64,000 bases of DNA from DATEKX01 sp963726785 (GTDB lineage: Bacteria > Acidobacteriota > Blastocatellia > UBA7656): NCBI GenBank assembly GCA_963726785.1, contig CAVSDJ010000010.1, positions 62,001 through 126,000 of the forward strand, given 5' to 3'. A program made the position numbers and the translations under genes. The first letter of the stretch is position 1; each line of letters begins with the position of its first letter. Of this stretch, positions 34,772 to 42,794 are shown in pieces. A model generated the notes under the pieces. The model worked only from the letters and a program-made list of their open reading frames with translations, ran no database searches and was not told where the DNA came from.

Positions 34772-36166
34772 TCATCGCTGAGTCTCCAAAAGAGGCAGCC
34801 GAACGGTGAAGCGCGAGCCGCGACTCTGTTCGCTTTCAACTTCGATGGAGCCGTTATGCGCGTCAACTATCCATTTCGAGATGGCAAGTCCAAGCCCGAA
34901 GCCTGTCACGCGCGAATCGCGGGGATCGCTCCGGCGATAGAATCGCTCGAAGATGTGCGGCAATGACTCTGCCGGTATGCCTCGCCCGTTGTCTGAAATT
35001 TCTACCAGCGCCGAAGAGTCCTGAACCGACAGCACGAGCCGCGCGCTGCCGCCTGCGGGAGTGTACTTGATGGCGTTATCGAGCAGGTTGACCAGCAGTT
35101 GTTTGAGCCGCTTCCCGTCGCCTTCGATCACAACTGGCGAAGGAGGCGCGTCGTAGTTGAGCGCGACGCCTGAAGAATCGGCAAGCGGTTGAATGAATGC
35201 GTGCGCTTCTGCCGCCAGAGTGTCCAACCTGACAGGCTCAAGCTCAAGCACTCGCTCGCCTGCGTCCGAGCGCGCGAGCGTCAACAAATCATCTGTGAGC
35301 TTAGTCAACCGCGCTATCTCTTCAAGGCTGGATGCAAGCACGCCCTTGTATTCTTCAGCCGAACGCTCGCGGCGCAACGCGACTTCGATGTCGCCGCGAA
35401 GAACGGCAAGCGGGGTTTTCAATTCGTGTGAAGCGTCAGCGGTGAATCGCCGCTCGCGCTCAAAAGCTTGTTCGAGCTTGCTGATCATTTCGTTGAACGT
35501 CCGAGCGAGCCGCCCTATCTCGTCTTGAGATCGCGACTCTTCCACGCGCTCGCTCAAGCTGCCGCGCCCGATGTGCTCGGCTGCGCGCGTCAAACGATCA
35601 ACCGGGCGCAGCGCTTTGTTGGCTATCCAGAGGCCGCCCAGCGAAGCAAGCAGCAATGCTATCGGGTTAGAGACGGCGAGCAGGACGAGCAATTGCCGTT
35701 GCGCTCGCTCAAGGTCTTTGAGCGATTGCCCGACGACGACGAAGAAAAGCTCGCCGTCTTCATCGCGTGCGGGCCACGTTATTATCCGAGCGTGCTCGTC
35801 GGGCGAGACCGATACTTGATCGAATCGCGGATGGCCGTCGCTCGCAGATTGTTCGAGCGAAGACTGAATCAGCGGAACTTTGTGCCCTTCGGCATCGAGT
35901 ATTGCGTCTGTAACCTCTCCCTCTTTGTCAACTATGGAGACGAATTGCGGAGCGAGCATCAACGCGCCGGGCTGGCTCGGTTCTTCGTTGCTCGACGGAT
36001 GGCCCGTCGCGAGCGCGATGCGCTCGGCCTGATTCCACAGTGATGTATCAATGGCCGCAAGCAGCCCGCGCGACAGGTAGAAGTAGATCGCAATGGCAAA
36101 CGCGCCGAGCACTAAAGCGGCTATGCCGAGATACCAGAGCGTGAGCTTTGCGCGAATCGAGAGCAT
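34772..36166 (-). CDS. Membrane sensor histidine kinase (HAMP, HisKA, HATPase)
   Basis: Two membrane helices (LWYLGIAALVLGAFAIAIYF and LVLLAVSNPIALLLASLGGL) flank a periplasmic sensor of about 120 residues. A HAMP domain, a HisKA block with the phospho-acceptor histidine in DASHELKTPLAVLRGD, and an ATPase domain (LVNLLDNAIKYTPAGG, DNGRGIPAE, FGLGLAISKWIV) follow. The layout resembles CusS/QseC-type kinases. No response regulator gene is adjacent in the window, so the partner is unknown. Confidence 0.9.
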   Translation of the reverse strand: MLSIRAKLTLWYLGIAALVLGAFAIAIYFYLSRGLLAAIDTSLWNQAERIALATGHPSSNEEPSQPGALMLAPQFVSIVDKEGEVTDAILDAEGHKVPLIQSSLEQSASDGHPRFDQVSVSPDEHARIITWPARDEDGELFFVVVGQSLKDLERAQRQLLVLLAVSNPIALLLASLGGLWIANKALRPVDRLTRAAEHIGRGSLSERVEESRSQDEIGRLARTFNEMISKLEQAFERERRFTADASHELKTPLAVLRGDIEVALRRERSAEEYKGVLASSLEEIARLTKLTDDLLTLARSDAGERVLELEPVRLDTLAAEAHAFIQPLADSSGVALNYDAPPSPVVIEGDGKRLKQLLVNLLDNAIKYTPAGGSARLVLSVQDSSALVEISDNGRGIPAESLPHIFERFYRRSDPRDSRVTGFGLGLAISKWIVDAHNGSIEVESEQSRGSRFTVRLPLLETQR

Positions 36167-36318
36167 GAGGATTGAGATGCGAGTATATCAAAGCAGGAAC
36201 GCGGATGAATACTGCGGCATTAACGAAGTGAATTGATTTAGATGAAGAGTTGATGCGGATGAGGGAATATAACGGAAATAAAAATCACTAATCCGATTAG
36301 CTTCGATTTGTAGATGGA

Positions 36319-36402
36319 TGCCGAAGGGGGGACTTGAACCCCCACGACCTTGCGGTCATGCGCCCCTGAAACGCACGTGTCTGCCAATTCCACCACTTCG
36401 GC
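36319..36402 (-). tRNA. tRNA-Leu (anticodon CAG)
   Basis: The minus strand folds into a type II tRNA. The acceptor stem GCCGAAG pairs with CTTCGGC and has an A discriminator. The D loop is GTGGTGGAATTGGCAGACAC, the anticodon stem-loop TGCGT-TTCAGGG-GCGCA with CAG, a short variable arm follows, and the T arm is GGGGG-TTCAAGT-CCCCC. No CCA is encoded. Confidence 0.96.
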
Positions 36403-36529
36403 ATATTGAACCCTGGTCACTCTCTTTATCTTTCGATCTGCTCACTCATGCGATTGTGATTCAATCGAAGCAAAAATATACTACCGACCGGGTGCGAAAA
36501 GTGTCAATATCAGTTAGAGGATTCCTTCA

Positions 36530-38734
36530 TTGCTAACCACCGACCTTTCACTGCAGAGAGTCCTACAGGCTTTGCCCAAATCGCGTGATCGCGCGATAAC
36601 GGCTGATCGAATGGCCGAAGCGCTCGGCCTTAATGACGCGCAAACTGCGCGTTTGCGCGAATACCTCGTTGAATTTGTGCGCACGGGACTTGCCACAGCA
36701 AAAGGCGGTCGCTACTGGCGCAAGCAATCAACAGGGCTTGTCATCGGCACGCTCCGGGGCACTCGCTCAGGCCATGCCTTTGTCATTCCCGAAGATGAAA
36801 AAGAGAGAAGGGAAGGCGACCTTTATATCAGCGAACAGGCGATGGGCGGAGCCTTTAACGGCGATACGGTAATCGCTCGCGTCACAGGCATTCGCTCGCG
36901 CGGGCGCGAAGGCCGCGTCGAAGCAGTGCTGCGCCGCGCAAATCCAACAATCGTCGGACGGTTCGTCAAACTCAAAACCGAATGTTTCGTTTCGCCCATT
37001 GATGAAAGGTTCCTTTACGAAATCAGCGTAGCCGTTTCGGATGCTCTCGGCGCAAGCGATGGCGATATAGTGAACGTTGAAATCACGCGCCCGCCGATTG
37101 CGGGGCGACCTCCGTGGGGCCGCGTGATCGAAGTGCTCGGTCGAGAAGATCAGCCCGGCATAGACATTGAAATCATCATCAGAAAACATCACCTGCCGCA
37201 CGTCTTTCCTGACGCCGCGTTAGCCGAAGCCGAATCAATTCCTGAAACCATAGGCGATGAACAACTGGCCGGGCGGATGGATGTGCGCGACTGGCTTACT
37301 ATCACGATTGACGGAGAGACAGCGCGCGATTTCGATGACGCGGTCTCTCTGGAAATGTTGCCGAATGGTCGCGCGCGGCTCGGCGTTCACATAGCCGATG
37401 TCAGCTACTATGTGCGTGAAGGAAATGCGCTCGATGAAGAAGCGTTCCGGCGGGGGACTTCTGTCTATTTCCCGGAGCGCGCGATACCGATGCTGCCCGA
37501 AAGACTGTCGAACGGCATCTGCTCGCTCAACCCGCAAGTGGATCGCCTCACGATGTCTGCGATCATGGAACTCGACGGGAAAGGCCGCGTGGTTGATTAC
37601 ACGCTCGCGCCTTCGGTGATTCACAGCCGCGAGCGCATGACTTACACAGCCGTTAGCGAAATCATAAACGATCCCGAAGGCGAAACAAGCAGGCGGTATG
37701 CTCACATCAAAGAGATGCTGCTAATGATGCACGAACTCGCGCTCCGCTTAATCAAGCGAAGAGAAGAGCGCGGCGCGATTGATTTCGATTTGCCGGAAGC
37801 CGAGTTGAAATTTGACGACGAAGGCCGGATATGCGGCATCGTTCGTTCGGAGCGCAACATCGCTCATCGCCTGATCGAAGAGTTTATGCTGCTTGCGAAC
37901 GAGACCGTAGCGAAACATCTGGAACGACTCGGCGTGCCTATGCTCTATCGCATACACGAAGAGCCTACACAATCGAAGGTTGAAGAGTTCGCCGAAATCG
38001 CCGCATCGTTCGGCCACAAGTTTTCCATGCACGGCTCTACACCACAGCGCGGATTTCAACGCCTCGCGCGAGAAATTCGAGGACTGCCGGAAGAGCGAAT
38101 GCTCTCTTATTTGATGCTGCGTTCGATGCAGCGCGCAAAATACACCCCGCAGAATGTAGGGCACTTCGGGCTTGCGATGAAGACTTACACGCACTTCACC
38201 TCGCCCATTCGCCGCTATCCCGATTTGATCGTTCATCGAATACTGCGCGAAGTTTTGGAGCGCGGCCATCGCGGCGAAGAGAGTTGGCAGCAAGTTGACC
38301 TGGGCCAGAAACGCGCACTGAAAACGCTGTCGTGGCCTGTGCTTGATGAAGAGCGCGAGACGGAGCTTCGCAGCGCGCTTGTGATGATTGGCGATCACTC
38401 AAGCGAACGCGAGCGCGCGGCTGATGACGCGGAGCGCGAGTTGATGGTCTGGCGAAAGGCTGAGTTTATGGCCGAGCATGTGGGCGACGAGTTCGACGGC
38501 GTAATCACATCGGTCAAAGATTACGGCTTCTATGTAGAGTTGAATGAATTCTTCGTCGAAGGACTCGTGCATATCTCAACGCTCAGAGATGACGCTTACG
38601 AGTATCAGGAGCGCAAGCATCGGCTTGTCGGCGTTCGCACGAATCGCAAGTATCAACTGGGCGACGCTGTGCGCGTATCAGTCAACCGAGTTGACCGCTC
38701 GCGTCATCTGATAGATTTCTCGATTGTTAATTGA
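36530..38734 (+). CDS. rnr: Ribonuclease R
   Basis: The 734 residues have an N-terminal winged-helix/OB region (ITADRMAEALGL; GLVIGTLRGTRSGHAFVIPE), the RNB catalytic domain with TIDGETARDFDDAVSLE (Asp cluster) and FTSPIRRYPDLIVHR, and a C-terminal S1 domain (FDGVITSVKDYGFYVELNEF). RNase R is a processive 3'-5' exoribonuclease that can digest structured RNA. The start is a TTG, with AGAGGA eight bases before it; no ATG gives a better N-terminus. Its stop lies 4 bases from the convergent RelA/SpoT-like gene. Confidence 0.94.
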   Translation: MLTTDLSLQRVLQALPKSRDRAITADRMAEALGLNDAQTARLREYLVEFVRTGLATAKGGRYWRKQSTGLVIGTLRGTRSGHAFVIPEDEKERREGDLYISEQAMGGAFNGDTVIARVTGIRSRGREGRVEAVLRRANPTIVGRFVKLKTECFVSPIDERFLYEISVAVSDALGASDGDIVNVEITRPPIAGRPPWGRVIEVLGREDQPGIDIEIIIRKHHLPHVFPDAALAEAESIPETIGDEQLAGRMDVRDWLTITIDGETARDFDDAVSLEMLPNGRARLGVHIADVSYYVREGNALDEEAFRRGTSVYFPERAIPMLPERLSNGICSLNPQVDRLTMSAIMELDGKGRVVDYTLAPSVIHSRERMTYTAVSEIINDPEGETSRRYAHIKEMLLMMHELALRLIKRREERGAIDFDLPEAELKFDDEGRICGIVRSERNIAHRLIEEFMLLANETVAKHLERLGVPMLYRIHEEPTQSKVEEFAEIAASFGHKFSMHGSTPQRGFQRLAREIRGLPEERMLSYLMLRSMQRAKYTPQNVGHFGLAMKTYTHFTSPIRRYPDLIVHRILREVLERGHRGEESWQQVDLGQKRALKTLSWPVLDEERETELRSALVMIGDHSSERERAADDAERELMVWRKAEFMAEHVGDEFDGVITSVKDYGFYVELNEFFVEGLVHISTLRDDAYEYQERKHRLVGVRTNRKYQLGDAVRVSVNRVDRSRHLIDFSIVN

Positions 38735-38737
38735 AAA

Positions 38738-39706
38738 TTATTCAATACGGATCAGCCGATCTGTCTGAATTGACTCAATCTCCGGTTGTAAATCCACTTC
38801 TCTAGGGATAAGGATTCTAAAATCAGTAAAACTACTTTTCAGAAAGGCAGTAATTTTATTTGGGTTTTGGTTGATAATAGATTGCACAATGATGCAATAC
38901 GGGGAGAGATTAAGTGTTTTTGCGCCTCTCCCTTCAGCAGTTTCTTTTGTAAGTATTACTCGTAAGTCATTAATGCTTAGTTTCAACGCTTTGGACAATG
39001 AAACGACATTCCATCCCAAACGCAATGTGTCTTCGGGCAATTCATTCCCTTCCCAAAGACTCTTAACGAAGCTTATAGCCTCTATCGTCGATTTGGTATT
39101 TCGATCATCTTTAGACAAGCTACCAGAGTTAGACAGAGATTCAGCAGCCTCAATTGAAATCTCTGCATGTTCAAGCATGGCTTTAATCTGATAAGCAATA
39201 CGAGCCTTTGCCCAACTCACTTTATCTGATTTATATATCAGATCGTGAGTAGCAATAGACCAAGCATGCTGGAGAAATGTTTTTATTTGAACTTCAAAAA
39301 TAATGTCTGTAACTCCAGAAGCCTGAACATTAGGTTTATCCCGGTATTTTACGTATAATCTCAAGTCGTCAAAGGGAAAAGAGTCGGAAGATTTATGTGT
39401 GAAATCGTCGGATTTCGGCTTCCTATACTGAGGATCGAATTGATCATAGATCAAACCCTTTGCTTCTGTAACCTTTGTTTGGTTCTCCACTACTAGAGTG
39501 CAAGCAAAGAAATCCTCAACCTCTTCCGGGTAAAAACGACCTGTTTCCAATTTCAAGGCAAAGCTCTCTTGCGATTTTATTCGGCTTTCATAGTGCCAGC
39601 GATCTTTCTTTAGAGAACGGAGTAACGGATCTACGTGTTCTTTCAGACGACTATTCTTTTCGTACTGAAGGTCATAGGCATTGCGTACCGAAAGCGGGAT
39701 TTTCAT
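38738..39706 (-). CDS. RelA/SpoT-type synthetase-domain protein (small alarmone-synthetase-like)
   Basis: Residues 30-160 match the RelA/SpoT nucleotidyltransferase fold: R42-x-K44 with S49 (ESRIKSQES), D65 in VEDFFACTLVV, and FEVQIKTFLQHAWSIATHD (E138, K142, H147, H154). There is no HD hydrolase and no TGS/ACT domain. The G-loop usually reading Y-x-S-I/L-H is altered to HKSSDSF, so the product may not be ordinary ppGpp. Toxic single-domain members modify tRNA or make unusual alarmones. The start lies 4 bases after the stop of the DUF262 gene, with TAAAGG overlapping that stop. Codon use is more AT-rich than in the neighbours. Confidence 0.8.
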   Translation of the reverse strand: MKIPLSVRNAYDLQYEKNSRLKEHVDPLLRSLKKDRWHYESRIKSQESFALKLETGRFYPEEVEDFFACTLVVENQTKVTEAKGLIYDQFDPQYRKPKSDDFTHKSSDSFPFDDLRLYVKYRDKPNVQASGVTDIIFEVQIKTFLQHAWSIATHDLIYKSDKVSWAKARIAYQIKAMLEHAEISIEAAESLSNSGSLSKDDRNTKSTIEAISFVKSLWEGNELPEDTLRLGWNVVSLSKALKLSINDLRVILTKETAEGRGAKTLNLSPYCIIVQSIINQNPNKITAFLKSSFTDFRILIPREVDLQPEIESIQTDRLIRIE

Positions 39707-39710
39707 ACCT

Positions 39711-40769
39711 TTATACTAATAAAGCCGGTTTAAGTGCTGCGTCTCTACGCTCGCGTGGTGGCAAATCAGTGACAGGGCCTAGTGACGCTATGTAGTAATC
39801 ATATGGCTCTCTATAAAGATCGGCTTTGTCACTGGATAGCAACTCTTCGGGTCTCTCAAGGGCCGTTATTTTCGCCACTCTTTTCATAAACGAGTCAAAT
39901 CGCTTTGCAGTTATACTTGCTGCTTTCAGCTTCTCTCGATTTAAGGCGACTACTGCCCACAGACTATAGAAATTTCCAAATCCCTTGGCGAAATTGGTCA
40001 GACATTGATTATATTTTTCCATCTGTAAGAGGAATTCTTTTATCCCTTCAATCTTTTCGGATATGGCCTCTTCGGAAAAATTCGGATGGGTTTCTTGCGG
40101 GTTCTCGTATTCAGCGTACTTATCATTAAGATAATCTTGATCAAAGCCAACAATTTTTCCATCAAGAACTATTAGAAAAAGCTCTGATATAAACTGAACA
40201 TCTTTCATTCGTTTTGCTCTACTGGTAGTAACGACGTTGAGATGTCGCCATTCTTCTTTTTCTGCCTCCTTCTCCGCATAATTGATAAACCATCCATCAT
40301 ACCTTGCATGTCTTAATTCCTGAGGCTCTAGTCTTCTCGCATTTCTGTTTACCCTTGCGAAAATCTCTTCTACTACAGCGGCCTCGACTGTGCCAAGCAT
40401 TTCCACAGTAAAGATATAATTCCAAAAAACCTGTTTCTTGGACTCGTCTAAATCTTTCCATTTTTTACCCGCCAATGTGGTATCCCCGATGTTTTTATCC
40501 AATGCGATTTTATTTTTGGAGAACATTATTATGGTCTCAAGCCGTTGCTTTCCATCTACAACGTGATATATTGCCCCCTTTTCATTCGTAGTCTTATGAA
40601 GAAAAATCGAAGGAGAGGAGTAGTTGCGGAAAATAGTGTCAAGAAAATATGTTCTATCTTTCGTCGTCCATACGCTACGACGCTGATAAGGCGGATCAAG
40701 ATCCAATTGCTCTCGATTATAGAGGTCTAAGAACCAACTAACATCCTGAGTGGTAGGTCGTCTATGCAT
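39711..40769 (-). CDS. DUF262 (GmrS-like) domain protein
   Basis: The N-terminal half is a DUF262/ParB-like domain: PPYQRRSVW (residues 26-34) and VVDGKQRLETI (70-80), the D-G-x-Q-R motif that binds or hydrolyses nucleotide in GmrSD type IV restriction. EEIFARVNRNARRLEPQELR is the third conserved block. The DUF1524 HNH nuclease half of GmrSD is not present; the C-terminus is helical without an H-x-x-P motif. AAGGAAG lies about 4 bases before the ATG. The next gene downstream, four bases away, is the RelA/SpoT-like protein. Confidence 0.85.
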   Translation of the reverse strand: MHRRPTTQDVSWFLDLYNREQLDLDPPYQRRSVWTTKDRTYFLDTIFRNYSSPSIFLHKTTNEKGAIYHVVDGKQRLETIIMFSKNKIALDKNIGDTTLAGKKWKDLDESKKQVFWNYIFTVEMLGTVEAAVVEEIFARVNRNARRLEPQELRHARYDGWFINYAEKEAEKEEWRHLNVVTTSRAKRMKDVQFISELFLIVLDGKIVGFDQDYLNDKYAEYENPQETHPNFSEEAISEKIEGIKEFLLQMEKYNQCLTNFAKGFGNFYSLWAVVALNREKLKAASITAKRFDSFMKRVAKITALERPEELLSSDKADLYREPYDYYIASLGPVTDLPPRERRDAALKPALLV

Positions 40770-40903
40770 TTTTCTTCCTTTTGCGTTGTCAGATATGACA
40801 GCCTGTTTCAGGTATGGATTTATAACAGATTCTGACTACGGTAGAGAGAATAGGGCAACTAATGTTTGGAGGCAAGTAGGAAGCATATGTGATCAAATCC
40901 ATT

Positions 40904-42577
40904 TTATTGAGGTAATGGGTTCACTTCTGGCTCCTCTTTCTGGCTCTGCGTGCGCTGACGACGCGACCGCAAACGATCCCAGGCACAAAACAAAAGGTCA
41001 CGCTCTTCCTGACTTAAACCAAGTTGTCTGAGTATTGTGTTGTCTTGCATAGGAAGTAGCTTTTCAGGCAAATCGTCCTGGCGGATTGCCTGATTCAGTT
41101 GCTCAAGCCGAGAAAGCCTTGTGCGTGTGATGGGTATCAACAATCTTTCGATCTCCGAAGGCACTAATTCCAGAACCCCTCCGCCATAATGCCTGCCTTC
41201 CAACTCAGCAGTCAGCGCCGTCAGGCTGTTGACGAAAGAATACACCAGCCGCTCCGGTTTAATTTTGAAAGGGTGAACGCGATAAGCCGTATCTGTCGTG
41301 TAAGCATCAGCGCGATTCCAGATCAAACGCGAGTAATCATGCGCTCTTTTCAACATCGCCACCGGCGCAGTAGATACATACGGAACGCTGTACCACGGAG
41401 TTCGGATGCGGCATTTATAGCGACGGTGTAATCCTTCCGCTTCGCCCTTCAATATATATTGCTGAACATGGTCTGGAAGGTCAGACAGTTCTGCTTCTTT
41501 GAGCCATAAAAAATTAGCAGGCAGTCCGGCCCTACGATTCTCATCGTGACTTTCTTCATCATAGATGACACCGCGCACATGCTCGCTACGGCCAAACATA
41601 GGTTTGGCCCACTGCTGCAGGTCGTACTGCTCTACGACCTCATCGGGCACCAGAAAGAATTTATTCGCGCCCGTCACGATGCCGACATCAATATTCGCAA
41701 GATCGCCGAACCTGACAACATCGGGATGACGAGCGATCTTCTTTAAAAGATTTCTTTCTTTACTTGTGAGCAGCGCAGGCATCCATTTGCCCTTAATGCT
41801 CTCTCCATTCAAATACTTGGCATTGTCAAAATATGTGGCAGGATCATCGTTCAAAAAGGCAGGACTTCTGACTGGCTTGATAGCAATACCCTTGCTTTTA
41901 TCAGCTTCACTCGCTTTCTTTTCTGCAAGCAGCAGAACTACTCCTTGCAATGCATCACTGAACAAAAGCTCTGCGGGATCCACAAGGAGTATTCGCGAGC
42001 ATTGTAACGCGAGAAAAGTGCGAAGCGATTGTGCATGCCGTATATGAAGAATTTCTGAAGGCACTACCATTGCTAGCCGCCCACCTGGCCTAAGGTTAGC
42101 AAGCGACAGAAGGATAAAAGGAACCCACAAATTAGTGTGCTTTGTAAATGGCAAACGAAACGATTCAAATATTCCTTGCATCCGCGACTGCTGTGCGTCT
42201 TCCAGATATTGATAACGGATGAAAGGCGGATTTCCAATCGCGCCGTCAACTCCTAAGGGCTGATTTATATTAGACAAACCCCATTTCAAAAAATCCTTTG
42301 TCATTACAGTGGCGTTGATATCAGGATGAAGCGCGCGGGTTTTGCGCTTTGCCTTACTGGCTTCTGATGTATCAATCTCGCAAGCAATAAGCGATTGTAA
42401 AGAGCCAGTGTTTATCTGATTGATTGCATCTATGAAAACACCATCGCCGCAACTCGGCTCAAGAAGACTTTGCGGATTGATACCAAACACCCAGCGCATT
42501 AGAAATTTCGCAATTTCGAGGTCTGTATAATACCCTCCTCTGAGCTTTGTCTTGCTCTCATATTCGATGAAGTTCAT
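40904..42577 (-). CDS. Eco57I/TaqI-like N6-adenine DNA methyltransferase
   Basis: With the start at MNFIEYESKTKLRGGYYTDL the product has 557 residues. It shows the TaqI/Eco57I layout: SAM motif EPSCGDGVF (40-48), acidic CEID, catalytic GNPPFIRYQYL (NPPF 116-119) and LRPGGRLAMVVPSE. The C-terminal target-recognition half ends with HYGGGVLELVPSEIERLLIPI. AAAGG lies before ATG 42577; the frame extends to 42772 but without conserved sequence. No nuclease domain is visible in the protein. A restriction partner is not adjacent unless the DUF262 gene 134 bases downstream serves that role. Confidence 0.88.
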   Translation of the reverse strand: MNFIEYESKTKLRGGYYTDLEIAKFLMRWVFGINPQSLLEPSCGDGVFIDAINQINTGSLQSLIACEIDTSEASKAKRKTRALHPDINATVMTKDFLKWGLSNINQPLGVDGAIGNPPFIRYQYLEDAQQSRMQGIFESFRLPFTKHTNLWVPFILLSLANLRPGGRLAMVVPSEILHIRHAQSLRTFLALQCSRILLVDPAELLFSDALQGVVLLLAEKKASEADKSKGIAIKPVRSPAFLNDDPATYFDNAKYLNGESIKGKWMPALLTSKERNLLKKIARHPDVVRFGDLANIDVGIVTGANKFFLVPDEVVEQYDLQQWAKPMFGRSEHVRGVIYDEESHDENRRAGLPANFLWLKEAELSDLPDHVQQYILKGEAEGLHRRYKCRIRTPWYSVPYVSTAPVAMLKRAHDYSRLIWNRADAYTTDTAYRVHPFKIKPERLVYSFVNSLTALTAELEGRHYGGGVLELVPSEIERLLIPITRTRLSRLEQLNQAIRQDDLPEKLLPMQDNTILRQLGLSQEERDLLFCAWDRLRSRRQRTQSQKEEPEVNPLPQ

Positions 42578-42794
42578 TAGTTCGCCTTTTGAAATATCGA
42601 GTTTTATTACTTTGAAAAGTTTGTAGAGTGGTAGAGTATTTGAATCAGGCAGGTGAGTCAAATCATCTGCCATCGCGTCGCTTCCCCGCGTGACCGCTCG
42701 AACTTTTTGCGTCGCGCGTCCGTATCTCTTGTTTCGCAGTAAACAAGAGAACTTGTATAAAGCGGATCTCAAGCTATCTCCTCAGGAGGACAAT

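Noticed and set aside
36319..36402. tRNA-Leu as a phage or island attachment site
   Set aside because: No second copy of the tRNA 3' end and no integrase is found close by; the integrase tail at 55 kb has no tRNA near it.
36238..36420. 60-codon frame over the tRNA-Leu
   Set aside because: The sequence folds as a complete tRNA; the frame is a coincidence.
39711..40769. Complete GmrSD type IV restriction system
   Set aside because: No DUF1524 H-x-x-P nuclease motif is present in this protein or its neighbours.
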